A stretch of DNA of 64,000 nucleotides from an uncultured Oscillospiraceae bacterium (GTDB taxonomy: Bacteria; Bacillota; Clostridia; Oscillospirales; Oscillospiraceae), in the NCBI GenBank assembly GCA_934573735.1, contig CAKTMC010000002.1:118914-182913 (forward strand), written 5' to 3'. Positions within the stretch are counted from its first letter, which is position 1; each line of letters begins with the position of its first letter. The translations under genes and the position numbers were made by a program. The notes under the pieces were generated by a model, which ran no database searches, was not told the DNA's origin, and worked only from the letters and a program-made list of their open reading frames with translations. This document shows positions 57,062-64,000 of the stretch, piece after piece.

Positions 57062-58813
57062 TCAGCCCTCCTTCTTTCTGCCGCAGTTCGGGCAGAAGTT
57101 GGAGCTGATATTCTTTTCCCCGCAGGTGCAGTCCCAGCCCGTCCGGGCTTCGGGCTTGCGCGTTCCGCAGTCGGGGCAGAAGTTCGACGCGATGCCCTTT
57201 CTGCCGCAGCTTGGGCAGTCCCAGCCGGAAGCGGCAGGGGCGGTGCCGACGGTCTGGTCGAACATCGGGGCGACTGCGTTCTTGGTCATATTTATCACGC
57301 CGCCCATCGCGCCGAGCGCCACGCCGAGCCCCGCAACGTCGCCGAGACTGCCGCCGCCGTTTGCGCCCATTTGACCGAGACCCGCAGTGTACGCCTTCTT
57401 TACGTCGGCCTCCAGCACATCGCGCTCGGTGTAGCCCTTGGCGCGCATGACCTCCGCCTCGCTCAGACCGGTTGCGCGGGTGAACTCGGCCTCGCCTATC
57501 CCCGCCATGCGCCGTGCCTCCGCGTCAGCCTGTGCGCGGATAAGCTGGCGCTCCGCTTCGCGGCGCGCGACCTCCGTCTCGGTGGTCTGCTGCTCAAGCA
57601 CGACCTTGCGCTGTGCCGCAGCAATCGCCGCCTTGCTCTCCTCCTGCGCACTGCGATAGCTTGCCTCCGACTGCGCCTGAACCGTCTTGACCGTAGCCTC
57701 GGCCTGATATACGCGAGCCTGAAGCGCTATCGTGTGCAGCTCACGGATATGCCTGAAGTTCGGGTCGTCCTCCGGAAGCACAACATGAGTCACATAAAAC
57801 TGCGGGATGCTCAGGCCGTACTCGGCGAAGCCGGGCAGCAGCCGCTCACGCAGCACCGAGGATATATCCCCGACACGCTCGTCGATTTCCAGCAGGTCGA
57901 TTTGGTTTTCCCGGATTATACCGGGCAGCGACGCCTTGACCACATTGACGATCATTGGGCGGAAGGACTCGCGGACGGACTTGGCAAAGCCATCGCGCTC
58001 ATCCCAGGCTATGCCGCCCTGCGTGCCGACAAGCTTTAGCAGCAGACGGCGCGAGTCGGCGACCTGCAAATTCATCTCGCCGGAGACGCCGAGCCCAAGC
58101 GGAGTGCTTGTCAGCGGGTCGATGAAGCGTATCTTATCCGGCGTGCCCCACTTGATGGACATCTGCACGGTCTTATTGATGAAGTAGACCTCGGAATGGA
58201 AGGTGCCCTCGGTGTCGGTGGGGAGTTTGTAGAGACTTTCAAGCAGCGGGAGCTGCTGAGTTTCCAGTGTGTAGCGCCCCGCGCCGAAGAGGTCGAGGGC
58301 CTGTCCGTCGCGGAAGAAGATGGCCTCCTGACTCTCATGGACGATGAGCTGAGAGCCGAGGTTGAAGTCCTCGATAGGGTGCTTCCAGATGAGCGCCTCG
58401 TTGTCGCCCTCGAACTTGATTATGCTGGCGAGACCGTCCTTCTTGATCTTCTCGGAGAACAGGCGTTCCTGCACGTCGTTGACGTGGTCGCAGACGGGGC
58501 AGACGTATGTAGCCGCGGCCTTGCTTGCGCGCAGACGGACGCCGCACTGCCCGCAGGAAAACTCTGCGGTCTGATTGCGGTCGGACTGAGTGTTTATAGC
58601 TTCGCCGCAGACGGGGCAGCGCGCCTTTTCGCCCTCGCTCTGGTCGAACACAACGTTGTTGCCGCAGTGCGCACATTCACGGCTTGCCATCTTGTCGGTG
58701 CGGATGTTGATAGTGTAGCCGCAGGTGCAGTCGATTTTCTTCCTTGCGAAGAACCCCGTCTTGGCCTCTGCGTATTTCCCGCAGTTAGGGCACTGAATTA
58801 CAAATTTAGACAT
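57062..58813 (-). CDS. SPFH domain protein with zinc ribbons (YdjI-like)
   Basis: 583 residues. N-terminal zinc-binding pairs CPNCGKYAEA, CTCGYTI, CAHCGN and CPVCGEAIN, then CGQCGVRL and CPVCDH (residues 8-115). The SPFH/stomatin-like domain (about 125-330; EALIWKHPIEDFNLGSQLIV, then DGQALDLFGAGRYTLETQQL) is followed by an alpha-helical segment rich in Ala/Glu/Arg (about 350-440) and a Gly-rich linker. Two zinc ribbons close the protein: CPSCGRKGIASNFCPDCG and CTCGEKNISSNFCPNCG. Members are membrane-associated scaffolds, often called virion core protein. The start overlaps the GNAT stop by 8 bp. Confidence 0.88.
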   Translation of the reverse strand: MSKFVIQCPNCGKYAEAKTGFFARKKIDCTCGYTINIRTDKMASRECAHCGNNVVFDQSEGEKARCPVCGEAINTQSDRNQTAEFSCGQCGVRLRASKAAATYVCPVCDHVNDVQERLFSEKIKKDGLASIIKFEGDNEALIWKHPIEDFNLGSQLIVHESQEAIFFRDGQALDLFGAGRYTLETQQLPLLESLYKLPTDTEGTFHSEVYFINKTVQMSIKWGTPDKIRFIDPLTSTPLGLGVSGEMNLQVADSRRLLLKLVGTQGGIAWDERDGFAKSVRESFRPMIVNVVKASLPGIIRENQIDLLEIDERVGDISSVLRERLLPGFAEYGLSIPQFYVTHVVLPEDDPNFRHIRELHTIALQARVYQAEATVKTVQAQSEASYRSAQEESKAAIAAAQRKVVLEQQTTETEVARREAERQLIRAQADAEARRMAGIGEAEFTRATGLSEAEVMRAKGYTERDVLEADVKKAYTAGLGQMGANGGGSLGDVAGLGVALGAMGGVINMTKNAVAPMFDQTVGTAPAASGWDCPSCGRKGIASNFCPDCGTRKPEARTGWDCTCGEKNISSNFCPNCGRKKEG

Positions 58814-59270
58814 GTGACAGCTCCTTTTGCCTTACATCGTCGAGATTTAAGCAATACCAGTCTTTGCCGTTGAGTTTATCATTTTGCTTTATGAAATTGA
58901 AACGCTGAGCTATTTTTACTGACGCTGTGTTTTCAGGTTCGATAAGCAGCCATAGGCAGCCCTTAACTTTATTTTGAGTTATCCAACAAAGCGTGTGTTC
59001 CATGGCTTTTTTCATGTAACCTTGCTTCAAGTATTGCTTTTCAGTACTGTAGCATAATTCGGGTTTGGAGCGTTTAATTACATATTCTATCGAGCAGATT
59101 AGCGTATCAGGGCTTGCCGCGCTATAAAAGGCAAAGGCACCCTGTTCTGCTTTTTTTTGCTCTAAGTCCTCTAAGGAAATTTTAGATTCTACCTTTGGAC
59201 AGCAGATTTTACCATTCTCCACATAAAGGTCAGTTCGCATTATCAGGTCATCGAAACGCTCTTCTACCAT
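58806..59270 (-). CDS. GNAT family N-acetyltransferase
   Basis: 154 residues. The GNAT core is partly visible: LICSIEYVIKRSKPELCYST, then QGYMKKAMEHTLCWI (acetyl-CoA region) and IEPENTASVKIAQRFNFIKQ, which is the typical C-terminal helix-strand of GNATs. The N-terminus is unlike any group I know. The codon use is A+T-rich compared with the genes on either side in the cluster, suggesting acquisition. It starts 2 bp after the HEPN-like gene stop and overlaps the SPFH start. Substrate unknown. Confidence 0.8.
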   Translation of the reverse strand: MVEERFDDLIMRTDLYVENGKICCPKVESKISLEDLEQKKAEQGAFAFYSAASPDTLICSIEYVIKRSKPELCYSTEKQYLKQGYMKKAMEHTLCWITQNKVKGCLWLLIEPENTASVKIAQRFNFIKQNDKLNGKDWYCLNLDDVRQKELSHV

Positions 59271-59272
59271 GT

Positions 59273-59923
59273 TTAGTTCTCCTTGTTATGTATAGAGTGA
59301 TTGTTGGTTTGGGATTGACCTTTTTCTGACTGCGCCGCAGAATTAAGGACGTTTACAAATTCAGCCAGCTTGTCTAAGGAATCAATTTTCAGCAAGAAAG
59401 AAATTGGCTTTTCTTCATTTGTTGAATTATCCGTTGAATTCTGTTTGCGTGACGATACTGAATATAGAAAATAATATTTTTGGTATTCAACAATGTTGCC
59501 ATGGGCTAAGGCGTTTCTTACGCCCTTATATATGCTTTCAGAAATGCCGCTTCCACAATTTACTATTAGCCAATTTGTATTGTCATATAAGCGCTCAATT
59601 TCAAGGTTACATGACACATTGGCCTTGTTAGATGTGTATGTGTTGAAAAAATAGTATTCAACTTTCAAGGCGGACAAGAGCGTTTTAACAAAACGATTTT
59701 TTGAAGCGCTGCTTGAAATTCCGTATTCTGCAAACTTCTTTCCCAGATTGCTTGCATCTGTTGGAGAATACAAAACATTTTTTTGATATATGCAAGGATC
59801 AATTTCAGCTTTTGTGTAGTGTCTACCGATAAAAAAGTCGCAGTCTCTAAGGGCTAAACATAGAGAGTTATGTTCTGATATTTGTGAAAAAGACTGTTGC
59901 TTTTCTTTAAGCATATTATCCAT
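59273..59923 (-). CDS. Hypothetical protein with RxxxxH (HEPN-like) motif
   Basis: 216 residues, no family assigned. The centre reads ISESIYKGVRNALAHGNIVE (about 127-146), with R136 and H141 in the R-x4-H spacing of HEPN ribonucleases, flanked by predicted helices. A Tyr/Phe-rich stretch YYFFNTYTSNK lies before it, and SFLLKIDSLDKLAEFVNVL after it. It is A+T-rich like the adjacent GNAT gene. It stands between a TIR gene and the GNAT gene. HEPN assignment is inferred from a six-residue motif and spacing and needs a structural check. Confidence 0.55.
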   Translation of the reverse strand: MDNMLKEKQQSFSQISEHNSLCLALRDCDFFIGRHYTKAEIDPCIYQKNVLYSPTDASNLGKKFAEYGISSSASKNRFVKTLLSALKVEYYFFNTYTSNKANVSCNLEIERLYDNTNWLIVNCGSGISESIYKGVRNALAHGNIVEYQKYYFLYSVSSRKQNSTDNSTNEEKPISFLLKIDSLDKLAEFVNVLNSAAQSEKGQSQTNNHSIHNKEN

Positions 59924-59983
59924 TGTGTCTTCCTCCTTTAATAAAGAGCAAGGGATTTACAATTTGTCTTGAAACCTTTCCTC

Positions 59984-62821
59984 TTACCTCTCCGGTATTT
60001 TTATATCTTTCCATTCGCTCACGTCACACTGACCATACTCGTTATAACCAACAGCAACGACCGTGCCGTCGGATTTAAGTCCTACTGTATGATTACTACC
60101 AGCAGAAACAGCTACTATGTCTTTCCAATTGCTCACGTCACATTCACCGTGATAATTATCACCCACAGCAACAACAGTGCCGTCGGATTTCAGACCAACA
60201 GTATTCCGTCCACCAGCAGCGACGGCAACGATGTCTTTCCACTTGCTTACGTTACGCTGACCATGTTCGTTATCGCCGGTAGCAACAACCGTGCCGTCGG
60301 ATTTAAGTCCTACTGTATGCTTATTACCGGCAGTGACAGCAACTATGTCTGTCCACTCGCGCACATCACATTGACCGTAATCATCCTTACCGACAGCAAC
60401 GACCGTGCCGTCGGATTTCAGCCCAACAGTATGCCATCCACCGGCAGCGACAGCAACAATGTCTGTCCATTCGCTCACGTCACACTGACCATCTTTGTTA
60501 GCGCCGGTAGCAACGACCGTGCCGTCGGATTTCAGTCCAACTGTATGCTCAGTACCGGCAGCGACAGCAACTATGTCTTTCCAGTCGCCCACATTAAGTT
60601 GCGAAGACCTGTTAGCGCCGGTAGCAACGACCGTGCCGTCGGATTTCAGTCCAACAGTATGCAGTGCACCGGCAGCAACAGCAACTATGTCTGACCATTT
60701 GCCTACATTATTGCATTGCATATATTTGAATTGTCCTTTAGCAACAACTGTACCATCGGATTTTAGAGCAACCGTATGATTAATCCCAGCCGACACAGTT
60801 TCCCTTTGCATGATTTGTTCCCAGATGTGATAATAGCGCTCTCTTGCATCGCGGTAATCTCCCAATTCTTCAAATTCCATCGCAGCATGAAACTTATCGC
60901 CCTCAGCGAGCAAGGCTTCTGCTCGGCTGTAGCTCTCAGCGCGAAGGGCTTCTGCTTTTTTATATTGATTATATTGAATAGACGGGATAATAAGCTTGGT
61001 TGTAAGCAGAAATACTGCAATAATAGCCGCAATAACCGAGGTGCCGATGATAAAGCGCCTTTTCCTTGCCTGTGCCTTTCTTTCAGCTCTCATTTCAACA
61101 AGCTCAGAGCGTTTTTCCTTGCAATATTCAGCTTTTTCCGCAGCGTCCTTGTATCCGCTTTTGCTGATTTTTACAAAAGCCTTCTCCGCTTCACGGCATT
61201 CTTCCTCTGTGCTTGCCGCGTCCGCCTTTTTGCAGGCCTCTATGTAGTCGGTTTCTCTCCTCTCGGCGGCTTCATCGTGCAGACGCCTTGCCACAGTCTC
61301 CGCTTTATCAAGCTGTGTGTTATATTCCTCGCTTATGCGGGCAATATTCGCCTTATCCTCCGCCTCCGCGTCCGCAATGGCGGCATCGTAGAAGGACTTT
61401 ATTTTGTCCTCCATTCTTTTTATCTGCTCCGATGCTTCAACGGAGACATACTTTTTTGCTCGGCTAAGTGCACGATCTCCGGCTAAAAGCTCCTGCTCCT
61501 TTTCCCGCAAGCTGCGGAGCCAGTTCACCCGGCTTTTATAGCTGCGCTTAAAATTGAACAACGGTCTTATTTCCCCGTCATCCAAGTAGCAGGGGATGAC
61601 GTTTTCCTGAATGAATTTTTTTATACGCTCACTCTGTTCGGGGCAGGCTTCCAGCACCTCGGTCTGGGGCGGAGACAGCGCCTTTGTGCGTTCAGCCGCG
61701 TATTCGTCAGCGGTGCTGCACTGATTGTCAGCCAGAAACTGCCCGAAATATGCCGCGCCGCACTCCGCGTCCATATCGAGTACACGGTCAAAATAGCCAT
61801 TGGCATCGTCCCAGTTCTTGTCGTCAAGCGCCATATATCCGCGTTTGAGCAGTGCGCTCGTATTCGCGCCGCCCTCGTTCTTCACGACGACCGTCTCGCG
61901 CACAGGCTCTGCCTTCTGCGGCTTGCCTGCATCCAGCACCTTGTTCACGCCGCGGATAAGATCCTGAATAAAGCCGATCTTGCCCATGTCGTAGCTCATC
62001 AGCACGGCGAGCGGCTCCGGGAGGTCATAGGGATCCATGTCGCGGTAGCAGGGGATGAGGAGCTTGCTCTTGTCCTTGCGCATCATGGCAAGATAGCGGC
62101 TCCACTCGTTTTTTACCCAGACGGCATTAAGGTTTTCCGCGCTCGTGCCGACGACTATCATCACCCTTGCACTGTTGAGCGCGGCGAAGATATACGGCTC
62201 ATACTGCGTGCCGGGGATATCCTCAAGACTTACACGCGAGAAGAACACGCGCCGCCCCTGCTCAGTGAGCTGATAGTATATGTCCTGCGCGAGCACGCTG
62301 TCGCGCGTGCGCTCGCCGTTTGCGTCAAGCTCCTTGTAGCTGATGAAAATGTCGTACGGCTCGGTATTCTGCGAGGTGGCGAGGATGCCGCGCTGCACCT
62401 CCGCGATTTTGGCCGCGTCCTTCTGATACTGGCGGCGGGTGATGCCGTCGGAATGCTCAAGCGCGGCGAGATAGTCCACGTCCTCAAGGAAGCTGTCAAA
62501 GCTGGCGCGGTGGCAGGTCGGCAGCCATTCATAGGTCGCGGGATCTTCAACGTAATCAATACCGAAGCGGCACAGCGCACAGCACCAGTGCGCCTCCGCG
62601 TCTGTATCGTCCTCCGCTACGATGCGCTCATACACGCCGAGAGCCTTATCAAATTCGCCCGCGCGGCGAAAATGATTGCCGCGGTTAAAGGCTGCTGCGC
62701 GCTGCTCGTCGCTCACCTTGGGCAGGGTCATCGTACTGCCGCAGTATTCGCAGGTTCCGAAGGTCTTGTCGGCGGATATCTCCATGTCGCCGCCGCACAT
62801 TTTGCATTTGATGATTGCCAA
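59984..62821 (-). CDS. Membrane TIR-domain protein with seven RCC1-type repeats
   Basis: 945 residues. Zinc ribbon CKMC and CEYC (6-27); helical/TPR-like region (about 40-150); TIR domain (about 155-292: YDIFISYKELDANGERTRDS, then RRVFFSRVSLEDIPGTQYEP with candidate catalytic Glu208, and WVKNEWSRYL). A coiled coil (about 430-580, Lys/Glu/Ala-rich) and one membrane helix (about 590-612) follow. The C-terminal 7 x 38-residue RCC1-type repeats (about 678-945) share the core HTVGLKSDGTVVA and DIVAVAAG. Seven matches one full RCC1 propeller. TIR faces one side and the propeller the other side of the membrane. Zinc-ribbon TIR proteins of this type are frequent in gut Firmicutes; ligand and output are unknown. 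Confidence 0.88.
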   Translation of the reverse strand: MAIIKCKMCGGDMEISADKTFGTCEYCGSTMTLPKVSDEQRAAAFNRGNHFRRAGEFDKALGVYERIVAEDDTDAEAHWCCALCRFGIDYVEDPATYEWLPTCHRASFDSFLEDVDYLAALEHSDGITRRQYQKDAAKIAEVQRGILATSQNTEPYDIFISYKELDANGERTRDSVLAQDIYYQLTEQGRRVFFSRVSLEDIPGTQYEPYIFAALNSARVMIVVGTSAENLNAVWVKNEWSRYLAMMRKDKSKLLIPCYRDMDPYDLPEPLAVLMSYDMGKIGFIQDLIRGVNKVLDAGKPQKAEPVRETVVVKNEGGANTSALLKRGYMALDDKNWDDANGYFDRVLDMDAECGAAYFGQFLADNQCSTADEYAAERTKALSPPQTEVLEACPEQSERIKKFIQENVIPCYLDDGEIRPLFNFKRSYKSRVNWLRSLREKEQELLAGDRALSRAKKYVSVEASEQIKRMEDKIKSFYDAAIADAEAEDKANIARISEEYNTQLDKAETVARRLHDEAAERRETDYIEACKKADAASTEEECREAEKAFVKISKSGYKDAAEKAEYCKEKRSELVEMRAERKAQARKRRFIIGTSVIAAIIAVFLLTTKLIIPSIQYNQYKKAEALRAESYSRAEALLAEGDKFHAAMEFEELGDYRDARERYYHIWEQIMQRETVSAGINHTVALKSDGTVVAKGQFKYMQCNNVGKWSDIVAVAAGALHTVGLKSDGTVVATGANRSSQLNVGDWKDIVAVAAGTEHTVGLKSDGTVVATGANKDGQCDVSEWTDIVAVAAGGWHTVGLKSDGTVVAVGKDDYGQCDVREWTDIVAVTAGNKHTVGLKSDGTVVATGDNEHGQRNVSKWKDIVAVAAGGRNTVGLKSDGTVVAVGDNYHGECDVSNWKDIVAVSAGSNHTVGLKSDGTVVAVGYNEYGQCDVSEWKDIKIPER
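59996..60795 (-). repeat. Coding tandem repeat of 114 bp (RCC1 propeller)
   Basis: Seven copies at 114-bp spacing, each with the near-invariant string CCGTGCCGTCGGATTT (plus strand) or a close variant. Within-array similarity is high, suggesting recent gene conversion or expansion. It is coding, not a CRISPR array. Confidence 0.88.
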
Positions 62822-62838
62822 TGTCTCTTCCTCCCGAT

Positions 62839-63030
62839 TTATTTATCTATGATCTTAATATGCTTTAGCGCGAATTCGAGACCGAGCGACATAAGCTCAT
62901 TGCGGGTGCGCCCCGTCTCCGCCGCAATTTTATCTATATCGGCAAGCATTGCCTTCGTAATGCGCATAGAAATCACCGTTGATTCGCCGGAGTATTTCTT
63001 GGGGAGTATTTCTAATTTCGGATCGGTCAT
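62839..63030 (-). CDS. Ribbon-helix-helix DNA-binding protein
   Basis: 63 residues. The RHH core is VISMRITKAMLADIDKIAAE (19-38), then TGRTRNELMSLGLEFALKHI (39-58): a beta strand followed by two helices as in CopG/Arc/MetJ. An SD AGGAGG lies 10 bases before the ATG. The gene is the first of the TIR cluster (17-bp gap to the TIR start), and a palindrome lies just upstream, so it is probably the autorepressor of the operon. An antitoxin role is possible but no toxin is adjacent by family. Confidence 0.85.
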   Translation of the reverse strand: MTDPKLEILPKKYSGESTVISMRITKAMLADIDKIAAETGRTRNELMSLGLEFALKHIKIIDK

Positions 63031-63050
63031 AGCAATCTTACCTCCTATTT

Positions 63051-63073
63051 ACAAATGATACTACATTTGTATC
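63051..63073. promoter_or_regulatory. Candidate operator of the RHH-TIR operon
   Basis: ACAAATG-N6-CATTTGT (63051-63070), with overlapping GATAC-N7-GTATC (63057-63073). It ends 21 bases before the RHH start codon. Typical location for autoregulation. The 568-bp gap 63031-63598 holds this site, the two items below and no gene I can support. Confidence 0.5.
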
Positions 63074-63262
63074 ACGTTTTCACGTCTCATTCGCCAGATT
63101 TTTGCCAGAATTGCAAAGAAATTACCAAAATCAATCCGCAGATGTAGAAATATCGCTCATGTTTTTGTGCGTTTTGGCTAAAAACGCTCGCAGCGGCTTG
63201 CGAAAACCCGCCTCCGTTTTGTGGTCGATTGATACCCGCTGCCTGTGCTGAAGCTCAAAAAA

Positions 63263-63300
63263 CTTCTCCCTACCATATTATAATAGTAGGGAGAGGCTTT
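63263..63300 (+). terminator. Possible terminator in the gap before the PucR-type gene
   Basis: TCTCCCTAC / GTAGGGAGA around a 12-base loop, followed by GGCTTTTT on the plus strand. No upstream plus-strand gene is seen. Confidence 0.4.
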
Positions 63301-63556
63301 TTGTTATATCAGCTCTGTTTTCAAAACGCGGCGGGGGAGGGGACTCAAAAGCGCAAAACAGGCAAAATTTCCACATAAAAGGCATTTACCCGACAAAAAG
63401 CCTTAACCTTTTTATCCATTGTAGATATGATGAACCCGTATGCTTCGGTGTGCTGCGCACGGCAAGCCACCTTCCCGAAAAAGCATCTAAATACCTGCAA
63501 TCTCATGCACCTTTTTGAGAATTTGCCCCTTTATAGAAACAAATCGGCCTTTTTCT

Positions 63557-63577
63557 GTTTATCCATCGTGGATAAAC
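63557..63577. promoter_or_regulatory. Palindromic operator before the PucR-type gene
   Basis: GTTTATCCA and TGGATAAAC, perfect 9-bp arms around TCG, ending 11 bases before the SD. An imperfect copy (TTTATCCATTGTAGATA) lies about 140 bp upstream near 63410-63426. Two sites suggest looping repression or a direct repeat operator. Confidence 0.6.
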
Positions 63578-63598
63578 GGCTTTTTGAAAGGAGATAAA

Positions 63599-63979
63599 AT
63601 GTCATACGAATTGACTGTCGCCGAAGCCATGCATTTCCCCTCTTTATCCAAAGCCGAGGTGGTTTCCGGCTTCCGGGGAATCAACAACGTGATTTCCACG
63701 GTCATAGTCGGAGATACGCTCGATATCGCCGACTGGATAAGCGAGACGGATTTTGTCCTTTCCACCGTACCCTTCATGCGCAAGGGCAGCATCCCGGCTC
63801 CCAGTGAGGAGATTTTGTATAAATGGGCGCTGAGCATCTGCAAGCGCAGACCGAGCGCCATAGGAATTAAGACCATGCGCCTCGCGGAGGACATCACCGA
63901 CCCGCGCAAGAAAAACAGCTGGACCATCCCGGCAACGAAAACGACGGCAAGACCTTTCCGTCAGTGTATGAGAAGATAA
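63599..63979 (+). pseudogene. PucR-type regulator, N-terminal fragment, disrupted near the right edge
   Basis: From ATG 63599 (SD AAAGGAG) the frame reads SYELTVAEAMHFPSLSKAEV, then VVSGFRGINNVISTVIVGD and ADWISETDFVLSTVPFM, the PucR-type N-terminal domain (PF07905) of regulators of purine catabolism and other pathways. After SAIGIKTMRLAEDITD the text becomes low-quality and stops at 63979; full-length proteins are about 400-550 residues. A different frame (from about 63908) then reads sensibly to the edge (GNENDGKTFPSVYEKINHLD). A frameshift or fusion of another gene is likely. The C-terminal HTH is not in the window. Confidence 0.6.
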
Positions 63980-64000
63980 ATCACTTGGATATTGAAGTCG

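Noticed and set aside
59969..60694. Plus-strand repetitive ORF and apparent regular repeats like CRISPR
   Set aside because: Spacing of 114 bp, full-length similarity and in-frame RCC1 repeats on the minus strand show a coding tandem array.
63031..63598. Possible small gene in the 568-bp gap
   Set aside because: Only short frames without SD; the region is better explained by operators and a hairpin.
1..64000. tRNA, rRNA, CRISPR and complete insertion sequences
   Set aside because: None found: no tRNA-like CCA-ended cloverleaf, rRNA core string, or transposase with terminal inverted repeats was seen.

Overview
The window reads as chromosomal DNA of a strictly anaerobic, GC-rich member of the Clostridia, most likely Oscillospiraceae/Oscillospirales of gut type. 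The evidence is the hprK-murB-rapZ-whiA-dnaE cluster, a single-chain pyruvate:ferredoxin oxidoreductase, an oxygen-sensitive class III ribonucleotide reductase, Firmicute riboswitches (purine, lysine), a DUF951 gene, and intergenic repeats of a kind common in gut Clostridia. No rRNA or tRNA gene was found. Taxonomy is inferred from gene content only.

Layout. 1-6924 (minus): hprK, murB, rapZ, whiA, dnaE (dnaE runs off the left edge). 7159-13542 (plus): rpmB, xpt, then a guanine-type riboswitch in front of a BMP-family nucleoside ABC transporter. 13680-14504: a lipase/esterase flanked by duplicated terminator arms. 14545-17200: araC-type regulator, dicarboxylate/amino-acid symporter, DUF951, GIY-YIG. 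17448-21400: small membrane protein, gap, an atypical sensor kinase, an M42 peptidase. 21741-25049: MsmX-type ATPase with an unusual leader, fakA-like DegV/DAK2 protein, Asp23 protein. 25324-28848: PFOR. 28912-33251: purA, purB (with leader terminator), an Rrf2 regulator and cysK. 33477-38330: MATE exporter, mnmA, mnmG, thiN. 38517-41483: a secreted membrane-anchored protein, an intergenic repeat cluster, a lipoprotein serpin.

41488-45233 is a 3.7-kb mobile-element remnant. It is bounded by 13-bp direct repeats and 11-bp inverted repeats and inserted inside the serpin terminator. It carries a DUF6061 fragment, a type II restriction-modification system (MjaI-like nuclease, beta-class methyltransferase with a C-terminal SNase-like domain, controller protein), and an AAA ATPase fragment fused to what looks like the C-terminal tail of a large serine recombinase.

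45247-52000: LysR regulator and putP, a YwaF-type membrane protein, a lysine riboswitch controlling an NhaC-family transporter, and a CPA2-type antiporter. 52197-56263: nrdG, nrdD (fused to a redoxin domain) and trxB, together a complete deoxynucleotide-synthesis and reductant unit.

56374-63030 (minus) is the most intriguing locus: a tightly packed six-gene cluster of a ribbon-helix-helix regulator with a palindrome in front of it, a membrane TIR protein ending in exactly seven 38-residue RCC1-type repeats, a protein with an RxxxxH (HEPN-like) motif, a GNAT acetyltransferase, an SPFH/zinc-ribbon protein, and a four-helix membrane protein. It resembles a NAD-related or defence signalling module, but no function is shown by sequence alone. 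The right edge holds a PucR-type regulator fragment behind a near-perfect palindrome.
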